DNA of 64,000 nucleotides from Burkholderiaceae bacterium (lineage in GTDB: Bacteria; Pseudomonadota; Gammaproteobacteria; Burkholderiales; Burkholderiaceae_C). The translations under genes were made by a program, and so were the position numbers. The stretch covers positions 1 to 64,000 of the forward strand of contig JAEUOU010000010.1 in the NCBI GenBank assembly GCA_016790575.1. The letters run 5' to 3'. The notes beneath the pieces were generated by a model. It made no database searches. It saw only the letters and a program-made list of their open reading frames with translations, and had not been told where the DNA came from. This document shows, piece after piece, positions 23,051 to 32,081 of this stretch. Within the stretch, counting starts at the first letter, position 1, and each line of letters opens with the position of its first letter.

Positions 23051-24667
23051 ATGCAGCACTCCAAGATCCTCATCCTCGACTTCGGTTCCCAGGTCACCCA
23101 ACTGATCGCACGCCGCGTGCGCGAGGCGCACGTGTACTGCGAAGTCCACCCCTGCGATGTCAGCAGCGACTGGGTGCGCGAACACGCCGCCGACGGCCAG
23201 CTGAGGGGCGTCATCCTCTCGGGCAGCCATGCCAGCGTCTACGAGGTCGACGACAAGGCCCCCGACGCCGTGTTCGAGCTGGGGGTGCCGGTGCTGGGCA
23301 TCTGCTATGGCATGCAGACCATGGCGCAGCAACTGGGCGGCAGGGTCGAGGCGGGGCACACCCGCGAATTCGGCTACGCCGAGGTGCGCGCCCGTGGCCA
23401 CACCGCCTTGCTCAAGGGCATCGAAGACTTCCACACGCCCGAAGGCCACGGCATGCTCAAGGTCTGGATGAGCCATGGCGACAAGGTCACCGAGATGCCG
23501 CCGGGGTTCAAGCTCATGGCCTCGACCCCCGCGTGCCCGATCGCGGGCATGGCCGATGAAGCGCGGCATTTCTACGCGGTGCAGTTCCACCCCGAAGTCA
23601 CCCACACGGTGCAGGGCCGGGCGCTGCTGGAACGCTTTGTGCTCGACATCTGCGGCGCCCGCCCCGACTGGATCATGCGCGACCACATCGAAGAGGCCGT
23701 GCAAAAGATCCGCGAGCAGGTGGGCGACGAGGAGGTGATCCTGGGTCTGTCCGGCGGGGTGGATTCGTCGGTGGCCGCGGCGCTGATCCACCGCGCCATT
23801 GGCGACCAGCTCACGTGTGTTTTTGTCGATCACGGCCTGCTGCGACTGCACGAAGGCGACATGGTGATGGACATGTTCGCCGGCAAGCTGCACGCCAAGG
23901 TGATCCGCGTCGACGCCGCCGACCTGTTCCTTGGCGAACTGGCCGGCGTGAGCGAGCCCGAACAGAAACGCAAGATCATCGGCCGCCTGTTTGTCGACGT
24001 CTTCAAGGCCGAGGCCGCGAAGCTCAAGGCCGGGACCGGCGGCCACAAAGGCGCCAGCTTTCTGGCCCAGGGCACCATCTATCCGGACGTCATCGAATCC
24101 GGCGGTGCGAAGAGCAAGAAGGCCGTCACCATCAAGAGCCACCACAACGTGGGTGGCCTGCCCGAGCAACTGGGCCTGAAGCTGCTGGAGCCGCTGCGCG
24201 ACCTGTTCAAGGACGAGGTGCGCGAACTCGGCGTGGCCTTGGGCCTGCCGCACGACATGGTCTACCGCCACCCGTTCCCGGGCCCGGGCCTGGGTGTGCG
24301 CATCCTCGGCGAAGTGAAGAAAGACTATGCCGACCTGCTGCGCCGTGCCGACGCCATCTTCATCGAAGAGCTGCGCTCCACGATCGAGCCGAACTCCGGC
24401 AAGACCTGGTACGACCTGACCAGCCAGGCCTTCACCGTGTTCCTGCCGGTCAAGAGCGTCGGCGTGATGGGCGACGGCCGCACCTACGACTACGTGGTGG
24501 CCCTGCGCGCGGTGCAGACCAGCGACTTCATGACCGCCGACTGGGCGGAGCTGCCCTATGCCTTGCTCAAGAAGGTGTCGAGCCGCATCATCAACGAGGT
24601 GCGCGGCATCAACCGCGTGACCTACGACGTATCGAGCAAGCCGCCAGCCACGATCGAGTGGGAATGA
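23051..24667 (+). CDS. guaA: GMP synthase (glutamine-hydrolysing)
   Basis: 538 residues. It has an N-terminal class I glutamine amidotransferase (catalytic Cys85 in G-I-C-Y-G-M-Q) and a C-terminal ATP pyrophosphatase with S-G-G-V-D-S-S, then the dimerisation domain ending P-P-A-T-I-E-W-E. It aminates XMP to GMP using glutamine. The ATG at 23051 ([14 protein letters not shown]) was chosen over a TTG three codons upstream. Its TGA overlaps the ATG of a 31-codon ORF. Confidence 0.97.
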   Translation: MQHSKILILDFGSQVTQLIARRVREAHVYCEVHPCDVSSDWVREHAADGQLRGVILSGSHASVYEVDDKAPDAVFELGVPVLGICYGMQTMAQQLGGRVEAGHTREFGYAEVRARGHTALLKGIEDFHTPEGHGMLKVWMSHGDKVTEMPPGFKLMASTPACPIAGMADEARHFYAVQFHPEVTHTVQGRALLERFVLDICGARPDWIMRDHIEEAVQKIREQVGDEEVILGLSGGVDSSVAAALIHRAIGDQLTCVFVDHGLLRLHEGDMVMDMFAGKLHAKVIRVDAADLFLGELAGVSEPEQKRKIIGRLFVDVFKAEAAKLKAGTGGHKGASFLAQGTIYPDVIESGGAKSKKAVTIKSHHNVGGLPEQLGLKLLEPLRDLFKDEVRELGVALGLPHDMVYRHPFPGPGLGVRILGEVKKDYADLLRRADAIFIEELRSTIEPNSGKTWYDLTSQAFTVFLPVKSVGVMGDGRTYDYVVALRAVQTSDFMTADWAELPYALLKKVSSRIINEVRGINRVTYDVSSKPPATIEWE

Positions 24668-24759
24668 TCTTGGCCGGTGGTGAGGAGAAGCAAGCGATCC
24701 GGCGCTGGATGGGCCGGGTCGGTCTGTCCAAGCCGCCGCAGGAAGGAGCGACCGCATGA
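24664..24759 (+). CDS. Possible 31-residue microprotein coupled to guaA
   Basis: A 31-codon frame ([20 protein letters not shown] then 11 more residues) starts at the ATG overlapping the guaA stop (ATGA) and ends at a TGA overlapping the ATG of the next gene (ATGA). Four-base overlaps at both ends are the main argument that it is translated. The peptide is basic and amphipathic. I do not recognise it. Its own ribosome-binding site is weak, as expected for coupled translation. It could also be non-coding spacer. Confidence 0.35.
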   Translation: MILAGGEEKQAIRRWMGRVGLSKPPQEGATA

Positions 24760-24998
24760 AAGGCATCTTCGGACTGGTGGGCCTGCTGGTGGCCCTGGCC
24801 ATCGTCGGGGTGGTGGTCAAGAAACAGCTCGACACCTCCTCGCAGCGGGTTCCGGCGCTGGCGCCGGCGGTTCCTGGCGGCGCGGCCTCAGCGCCTGCGA
24901 CCACGGTGCGCGAGCAAAGCCAGCAGGTGCAGCAGCAGTACAAGCAGGCGGTGGAGGGGCTGATGCAGCAGCCGCGGCCGATGCAAGACGGGAAATAG
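24756..24998 (+). CDS. Small single-pass membrane protein, unknown function
   Basis: 80 residues. One N-terminal transmembrane helix (GIFGLVGLLVALAIVGVVV) is followed by a Lys pair and a Pro/Ala linker, then a Gln-rich, helix-prone tail (REQSQQVQQQYKQAVEGL). The start is supported by GGAAGGAG 8 bp upstream and by overlap with the preceding 31-codon frame. Position suggests co-transcription with guaA. I recognise no domain. Confidence 0.75.
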   Translation: MKGIFGLVGLLVALAIVGVVVKKQLDTSSQRVPALAPAVPGGAASAPATTVREQSQQVQQQYKQAVEGLMQQPRPMQDGK

Positions 24999-25019
24999 GC
25001 CGCGTTGCGCCTGTCTTAT

Positions 25020-25066
25020 GTGCAATTGGGGCTGTTCCCGGCGCGAAATGGTGCAGGCATGCTATT
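25020..25066 (-). repeat. Dispersed repeat copy 3 (diverged)
   Basis: On the minus strand, AATAGC, ACC, TTT, GCGC, GGG and GCC blocks fall at exactly the spacing of copy 7 (27 of 47 identical by my manual ungapped alignment). It is preceded by the A/T-rich run TACTACATAATC. It lies 107 bp upstream of the SagB-like gene and points away from it. Confidence 0.4.
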
Positions 25067-25172
25067 GATTATGTAGTATTTTCGTTGTCCCGAGGCGCGG
25101 CGTGCCATCAGCAGCACCCGATCCCGGACCGTGCGCGCGCGCTGGTGGCCGCCTCGCGTAAGCTTGCGTTCC

Positions 25173-26996
25173 ATGAGCAAATGGCTCTGGATTCTGTTCC
25201 CCGCTTTCGTTGCACTCGGCTGGGTGGGCTGGTGTGCGTGGCGCGGGCGTTTGCCGTCGCGGGCGAAGCTCAACGCGGTGTTCAGCGTTGTGCTGCTGCT
25301 GTACCTGTTGTTGACCGCCGGGCTGGGGCTGTTCTGGGTTTCCAACCAGCATCTGCCGGTTTTCGACTGGCACTACCTGTCGGGGTACGTTCTGCTGGTG
25401 GTGCTCGCCGTGCATCTGGCCTTCAATGCCCGGGCCCTGTGGCGGCACCTGCGCGCGCCGCCGCCACCCGCGCCGATCGCGCCGGCGCAAGGTGTGCGCC
25501 GGCACGCTCTGATTGGCGGCCTCGGCGCACTGGGCCTGTCGGGCGCGCTGGGTCTGGGCTACCTGCTGGGGCTGCGCCACGGGCGCACCGAGGTGACGCT
25601 GCTCGTTGCCGGGGCTGGTCCGGACGCTGCCGCCGACCGCCTGGCCCTGGTTGAGGCGTTTCACGCGCATTCGTCCCATTCCCGCGCCGGCCTGATCAGC
25701 AAGGCGCCCGGCCTGTACTGGGGGCTGGCCCCGCCGCCTTTCAAATCGGCGCAGACGCCGGGCGTGACCGTGGTGGCGCTGCCGCCGCCGGCGCGGTCCG
25801 CGACCGGTGGCGACCTGTTCAGCGTGGAGGGCCTTTCCACCCTTTTGTGGCATACCGCCGGCATCAGCGCCGAATCGGCGGGCATTGCCTTGCGCACGGC
25901 GCCTTCGTCCGGGGCGCTGTTCTCGTCCGAGTTCTATGTCGCGGTCCGGGCGCTTCCCGGCCTGGCGGCGGGCTTGTGGCACTACCGGCCCCAGGGCCAC
26001 GGGCTGGCCCGCATCGGCACGCAGGCCGCACCCGATGCGGCGATGTTGCCGGCCGAAGCCCACGCTGCGGTGATCGCCACCGCCGTCTGGCGGCGCACCG
26101 GGCAGAAATACGGCGACCGCTGCCTGCGCTACGTGCTTGCCGATCTGGGCCATGCGTTGGAAAACCTCTGCCAGGTGGCCGCCGTGCTCGGCGCGGGCGC
26201 CACGCTGTCGGACGCATTCGATGAATCGGTTCTGGCCCGGCTGCTGCAGGTGGATGAGCGCGAAGAGGGCGTGCTGGCCCAGGTCCTGCTGCACGCGGGG
26301 CCGGTGCAGCTGCGCCAGCTTGCCCCGGCCTGGCTGCCGGCGCCGATGACGGACGATCTGGGCATCGGCATCACCGGGACCCTGCACCAGGCCGCCGCGT
26401 TGCGCGGGGCGACGCAGTGGGCGCTCCACCCCATGGCGGCGGTGCCTGTCGGTGGCGATCCGTTGCCGCTGATCGCTGCCCGCCGTTCGCGCCGGCGCTT
26501 TCGCGGCCATCCGCTGGCGGCTTCTTCGCTGCACGCGCTGCTGCAAGCGGCCACCGGCGCGCCGGCACGTGTCAGCGCGGCCGTGCGCCTTCGCGCCCTG
26601 AGCCTGGCGGTCGAAGGCCTGGAAGCATCCGCGTGGCGCTGGAATGCGGCGGCAGGGCAACTGGAGCCGGTGGGGGCGCTGGGCACCGATGCCCGGCGTC
26701 GGGTGCGCGCGGCCGCCCTGGACCAGGAGGTGGCCGGTGATGCTGCGGTGGTGTTCGTGCTGTCGATCGACCGGGCGCGGTTCGCGGCCGACCCTGTCGG
26801 CGCGGCGCGCGGCTACCGGCATGCGTTCATCGAAGCGGGTCTGGTGGGGGAGCGCCTGTACCTGGCCGGCCAGTCGCTCGGGCTTGGGGTGTGTGGTGTC
26901 GGTGCGTTCTTTGACGACGAAGCGGCCGCGCTGGCGGGCATCGATCCGGCGCAGGAATGGGTGGTGCACTTGGTCGCCGTCGGTGCAACCGGATGA
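25173..26996 (+). CDS. Membrane-anchored SagB/nitroreductase-type oxidoreductase
   Basis: 607 residues. The first about 150 contain three membrane helices (SKWLWILFPAFVALGWVGW, VLLLYLLLTAGLGLFWV, YVLLVVLAVHLAFNA) and a fourth hydrophobic stretch near GALGLGYLLG. Two nitroreductase-like halves follow. The first begins F-H-A-H-S-S-H-S-R and has P-P-F-K; the second begins A-A-R-R-S-R-R-R-F-R-G and ends V-C-G-V-G-A-F-F-D. SagB/ThcOx enzymes are FMN-dependent and can oxidise azolines in peptides, but no precursor, cyclodehydratase or other biosynthetic gene is adjacent. The first half lacks the usual R-R-S motif. The ATG at 25173 was preferred because it starts the first helix. Confidence 0.75.
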   Translation: MSKWLWILFPAFVALGWVGWCAWRGRLPSRAKLNAVFSVVLLLYLLLTAGLGLFWVSNQHLPVFDWHYLSGYVLLVVLAVHLAFNARALWRHLRAPPPPAPIAPAQGVRRHALIGGLGALGLSGALGLGYLLGLRHGRTEVTLLVAGAGPDAAADRLALVEAFHAHSSHSRAGLISKAPGLYWGLAPPPFKSAQTPGVTVVALPPPARSATGGDLFSVEGLSTLLWHTAGISAESAGIALRTAPSSGALFSSEFYVAVRALPGLAAGLWHYRPQGHGLARIGTQAAPDAAMLPAEAHAAVIATAVWRRTGQKYGDRCLRYVLADLGHALENLCQVAAVLGAGATLSDAFDESVLARLLQVDEREEGVLAQVLLHAGPVQLRQLAPAWLPAPMTDDLGIGITGTLHQAAALRGATQWALHPMAAVPVGGDPLPLIAARRSRRRFRGHPLAASSLHALLQAATGAPARVSAAVRLRALSLAVEGLEASAWRWNAAAGQLEPVGALGTDARRRVRAAALDQEVAGDAAVVFVLSIDRARFAADPVGAARGYRHAFIEAGLVGERLYLAGQSLGLGVCGVGAFFDDEAAALAGIDPAQEWVVHLVAVGATG

Positions 26997-27052
26997 CGAA
27001 ACGGCTTCTCCCGCCCCGGGTCCGGTTTTGCGCTTGCGGGTAGCATCGCGAG

Positions 27053-27619
27053 ATGCGCGAATGGATCCAGAAAAGAATTCCCACCGAAGAGAGCCTGAAG
27101 TCCAAACCCGGCCTGCGCTGGCTGGGCCCGCTGTTGCGTCGGCGCTGGCTGTGGCACCTGAACCGCCGCACCGTGTCGATTGGTGTGGGTGTGGGCGTTT
27201 TTTTCGGTTTTCTGATCCCGATCATGCAGATCGCCGGCGCGGCCATCTTCGCGGTGGTGCTGCGGGCCAACCTGCCGGTTGCGGCCGTATCCACTCTGGT
27301 GTCGAACCCGTTCACCTATGTGCCCATTGGTCTGATGGCCTACAAGACCGGCATGGCCTTGATGGGCGAGGCGCTGGATCCCCAGGCGCTGGAGGCGCTG
27401 GCCAGCGGCTCGGGAGCCGAGGCGAAGGCGCAGGTCGAGACCAGTTGGGCCGATACGATTGCCGAGGTGGGCAAGCCCTTGTTCCTGGGCCTGGCGGTGT
27501 TTGCGGTGGTGGGCGGGCTCAGTTCCGGGTTGCTGGTCTATCTGATCTGGACGGTTGCGGCCAGGTCCCGACGGCGACGGCGATTGCTGGAATTCCGGGA
27601 CAGGATGAACCGGACCTGA
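27053..27619 (+). CDS. DUF2062 domain-containing membrane protein
   Basis: 188 residues. The DUF2062 region starts P-G-L-R-W-L-G-P-L-L and includes the glycine-rich first helix (TVSIGVGVGVFFGFLIP) and L-V-S-N-P-F-T-Y-V-P-I-G. A C-terminal helix (LFLGLAVFAVVGGLSSG) is followed by an Arg-rich tail. It is an inner-membrane protein of unknown function. It lies 56 bp after the SagB-like gene; a functional link is not evident. Confidence 0.85.
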   Translation: MREWIQKRIPTEESLKSKPGLRWLGPLLRRRWLWHLNRRTVSIGVGVGVFFGFLIPIMQIAGAAIFAVVLRANLPVAAVSTLVSNPFTYVPIGLMAYKTGMALMGEALDPQALEALASGSGAEAKAQVETSWADTIAEVGKPLFLGLAVFAVVGGLSSGLLVYLIWTVAARSRRRRRLLEFRDRMNRT

Positions 27620-27670
27620 AGGCCTGCGCCGAGCGGCCGGACCGGCCGGTGATCGGCGCCCAAAGCGCCT

Positions 27671-29175
<1,505 letters not shown>

Positions 29176-29235
29176 GTCGGCATGAGCCGTGGCCATCGCG
29201 CCTGCGGCCCGACGCCCGATCACCGAAAGCCTGTC

Positions 29236-30192
29236 ATGAGCCATATCTATATCTACTCTCCAGCCGGCGCGGTGCGCGACAAGGCCGCTTTCCGTCGTGG
29301 TGTGAAGCGCCTCACGGCTTTGGGCCATGCGGTGGAAGTCGACGAAGCCGCTTTGGCGAGCCATCAACGGTTTGCCGGTGACGACGCCACGCGGCTCGCC
29401 GCCATCGGGCGCGCCGCCGACAGTGGGGCCGATGTCGCACTGATCACCCGGGGTGGCTATGGCCTGACCCGGATCCTGCCAGCGCTGCCGTACAAATCCA
29501 TCACACGATCGAGCGAACGCGGCATGCGCTGGGTGGGGATGAGTGACTTCACCGCATTGCAGCTGGCGGTGCTGGCGCGCACCGGGGCCGTGACCTGGGC
29601 CGGCCCGGCATTGGTGGGAGATCTCGGGACCGAGGACGAACCGGACGACATCATGATGGCCTGCCTCGACGACCTGTTGCGCGGCCAGGGGGAGGGAACC
29701 GGCTGGCGCCTGCCGGCCGAGCGGCGTCCGAAGACTCCTGATTCGATAGCAAAAAGCGACCTTTCTGGGAAGGGTATCGAGGAAAAAGGCATCCGAAATG
29801 CCCGGTTGTGGGGCGGAAACCTGTCGGTGCTTGTTTCGCTGCTGGGTACCCCGTACTGGCCGGAGGTACCTGGCGGCATCCTCTTTCTGGAAGACACCAA
29901 CGAGCACCCGTACCGGATCGAGCGCATGTTGACGCAGTTGCTTCATGCGGGGGTGCTGGGTCGCCAGAAGGCGGTGCTGCTGGGCCAGTTCGATCCTTAC
30001 CGGCTGGTGCCCCATGACCGCGGTTTCCGGCTCGCCAGTGTGGTCGACTGGTTGCGCCAGCAGATCAAGGCGCCGGTGCTGACCGGGCTTCCTTATGGCC
30101 ATGTGCCCACCAAGGTGCTGCTGCCGGTGGGGTCGACCGTCGATCTGGTCGTCCAGGGCCGTGAAGCCTTGCTGGTCTGGGGCGATGTCTGA
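29236..30192 (+). CDS. LD-carboxypeptidase (peptidase family S66) with in-frame repeat insertion
   Basis: 318-residue S66 peptidase, which trims murein tetrapeptides to tripeptides during peptidoglycan recycling. The nucleophile is Ser103 in V-G-M-S-D-F-T-A-L, preceded by T-R-G-G-Y-G; the glutamate and histidine regions follow (G-G-I-L-F-L-E-D-T-N-E and L-P-Y-G-H-V-P-T-K). Residues about 168-188 (T-P-D-S-I-A-K-S-D-L then G-K-G-I-E-E-K-G-I) are encoded by repeat copy 5, in the linker before L-W-G-G-N-L-S-V-L, where S66 enzymes are normally short. The ATG at 29236 (MSHIYIYSPAGAV) is family-like. It is probably functional, since the catalytic triad is kept. Confidence 0.9.
   Translation: MSHIYIYSPAGAVRDKAAFRRGVKRLTALGHAVEVDEAALASHQRFAGDDATRLAAIGRAADSGADVALITRGGYGLTRILPALPYKSITRSSERGMRWVGMSDFTALQLAVLARTGAVTWAGPALVGDLGTEDEPDDIMMACLDDLLRGQGEGTGWRLPAERRPKTPDSIAKSDLSGKGIEEKGIRNARLWGGNLSVLVSLLGTPYWPEVPGGILFLEDTNEHPYRIERMLTQLLHAGVLGRQKAVLLGQFDPYRLVPHDRGFRLASVVDWLRQQIKAPVLTGLPYGHVPTKVLLPVGSTVDLVVQGREALLVWGDV
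29734..29799 (+). repeat. Dispersed repeat copy 5 (inside LD-carboxypeptidase)
   Basis: ACTCCTGATTC-GATAGC followed by AAAAAGCGACCTTT and GGGTATCG. It shares the 11-base left flank ACTCCTGATTC with copy 6, so the repeat unit extends at least that far in these copies. In frame, same strand as the gene. Confidence 0.8.
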
Positions 30193-30369
30193 GCCGGCCG
30201 TGCGCGGCCGCCGCTTGGGCCCGGCCGGTGCGGCGTCCGTCGTATTGCCACAACGGCTTTGTCGACTCTGTTCGACTCGTCGGGTTGCTCTGGGGCAGTG
30301 CCGGAAGCGACAGGCGCTTTTCGTTAGACTCGGGTGCATTCTTTTTGCCTATTGCATCCTGTTGCCCGC

Positions 30370-31305
30370 ATGAGCGTGTCCTCCACCGTTGTCTTTGCAG
30401 ACCTGACCGGCAGCACCGGCGTGTTTGAAGCGCTGGGCAACGAGAAGGCGACGCAGGCCATCACCCGGCTGACACAGCTCATTGGCGAGACCTGTGTGCT
30501 GCACCGGGGCCGGGTGGTCAAGAACCTCGGCGACGGCGTGCTGGCTTTGTTCGGCGATGCCGACTCGGCCGTGCGCGCGGTGGTCCAGTTGCAACGCGAC
30601 CACAATACCCGCATCCAGAACTGGCCTCCCAAACTGCGCATGCAATTGCGGGTGGGTGTTGCCGTCGGGCCGGTCGTCGAGGTCGATGGGGACACCTTCG
30701 GCGACCCGGTGAATCTGGCGGCGAGGCTGTCGGATCTGTGTGGTGATGCCGAAATCTGGTTGTCCGGTGTGGCCCGCGCAGACCTGGAAGTCCCGCCCGG
30801 CGCCCGACTGCGTGACCTCGGTCCGGTATCGATCCGTGGTCTGTCCGAGCCGCGCGAGGTGTTGCAGGTGGAGTGGCAGGACAACGAGCCCACCGACATG
30901 CTCACGGTGCCCGCCCCGCTGGGCATGCCACCGCCGCGTACGGACCCGATGCTGGGGCACATTGAACTGAGCTGGCTGGATGTGCATGCCGCGTTCACTT
31001 CCGGGCAGATGCCGATTCACCTGGGGCGGCATGCCGAGTTTGCGGTGTCGGACCAGCGGGTGTCACGCCAGCACGCCCGCATCGACTGGACAAAGAACAC
31101 CTTTGTCCTGACCGACCTGAGCAGCTACGGAACCTGGGTGCGATTTGCCTCCGGTGACGCCGAAATCGCACTGCGCCGACAGTATTGTGTGCTGGTGGGC
31201 GAAGGGGAAATTGCGCTGGGCGCCCCGTTTACCGATTTTTCCGCACCCATTGTGCGTTTCCAGCTCGGGCGCTCGGGGGTGACGCTCAGCCACCAGCGCC
31301 GCTGA
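30370..31305 (+). CDS. Class III adenylate/guanylate cyclase with FHA domain
   Basis: 311 residues. Residues 1-170 are a class III cyclase domain with both metal-binding aspartates (F-A-D-L-T-G-S and L-G-D-G-V-L-A-L-F), a base-contacting Lys (V-V-K-N-L-G-D) and Asp (D-T-F-G-D-P) and the transition-state Asn/Arg in V-N-L-A-A-R-L. All residues for cAMP synthesis appear present. Residues 225-311 form a forkhead-associated domain (H-L-G-R, S-R-Q-H-A-R, D-L-S-S-Y-G-T) that would bind phosphothreonine, so activity may respond to a Ser/Thr kinase; none is nearby. No membrane segment. The ATG at 30370 starts the fold. Confidence 0.88.
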   Translation: MSVSSTVVFADLTGSTGVFEALGNEKATQAITRLTQLIGETCVLHRGRVVKNLGDGVLALFGDADSAVRAVVQLQRDHNTRIQNWPPKLRMQLRVGVAVGPVVEVDGDTFGDPVNLAARLSDLCGDAEIWLSGVARADLEVPPGARLRDLGPVSIRGLSEPREVLQVEWQDNEPTDMLTVPAPLGMPPPRTDPMLGHIELSWLDVHAAFTSGQMPIHLGRHAEFAVSDQRVSRQHARIDWTKNTFVLTDLSSYGTWVRFASGDAEIALRRQYCVLVGEGEIALGAPFTDFSAPIVRFQLGRSGVTLSHQRR

Positions 31306-31355
31306 ACGCCCGCCCGGTGCCGGTTGCGGGCCTGGCGGCCCCACCGGCGGCCGGT

Positions 31356-31943
31356 TCAAGCGGCGAATTGGCTGGCGTTGCGGCCCTTGAAAGGGGCGTA
31401 GAAGGCCTTGATGGATTCCATGTCCCGCTCGACATCGCCGGTCGGATGAAAGACCGGGCCCAGACCGGCGCGCTTTTCGGCGTAGTCCATATAGGCCATC
31501 ACGATGGGCACGCCCGCGCCCAGGGCGATATGGTAGAAGCCGGTTTTCCAGTAACGGGTCTTGCTGCGGGTGCCCTCGGGGGGGACCACCAGTTGCAACG
31601 GGCCGGCAGCGGCGCGGATGGCTTCGACCGACGCGGCCACCAGATTGTTGGACTTTGACCGGTCGACCGCGATTCCGCCCAGCCAGCGCATGAAGGCGCC
31701 AAAGGGCACCCGGAAGATGCTTTCCTTGCCCATCCAGTACAGGTTCAGCCGCAGCGCAAAGCCGGTCATCAGCGTATAGGGCAGATCCCAATTGCTGGTG
31801 TGGGGGGCCGCGATCAGCACCGCCTTGTCGGCGCCTGGCGGCAGCTCCCCCTCGATTTTCCAGCCCTTCAGGCGCAGGATGAACAGGGACAGGCCGCGCA
31901 GCAGCGTGTTGACAACAGGGGTGGTGAAAATGGTGCGGTGCAT
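31356..31943 (-). CDS. 1-acylglycerol-3-phosphate O-acyltransferase-family protein
   Basis: 195-residue PlsC-type acyltransferase. The catalytic H-X4-D motif is present as H-T-S-N-W-D and the substrate motif as P-P-E-G-T-R-S. Short members of this group are annotated as lysophosphatidic acid or general phospholipid acyltransferases; the acceptor here is unknown. The N-terminus is basic and amphipathic (NTLLRGLSLFILRLKGWKI), suggesting peripheral membrane association. The ATG at 31943 was chosen over an upstream TTG. It converges with the cyclase gene and is divergent from the flavin monooxygenase. Confidence 0.85.
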   Translation of the reverse strand: MHRTIFTTPVVNTLLRGLSLFILRLKGWKIEGELPPGADKAVLIAAPHTSNWDLPYTLMTGFALRLNLYWMGKESIFRVPFGAFMRWLGGIAVDRSKSNNLVAASVEAIRAAAGPLQLVVPPEGTRSKTRYWKTGFYHIALGAGVPIVMAYMDYAEKRAGLGPVFHPTGDVERDMESIKAFYAPFKGRNASQFAA

Positions 31944-32081
31944 GTCCCGACTGTACGCGATGGCCTTCTTGAGGTCGATCAAGACGACGGGCAAACTCGC
32001 CGGTATGCTACAGCCCGGTCCGAGCCAGGCCGCGCGACGGGTGGTCGCCTGCGGTCAACGGCCCATCGGGGAGAATCATTC

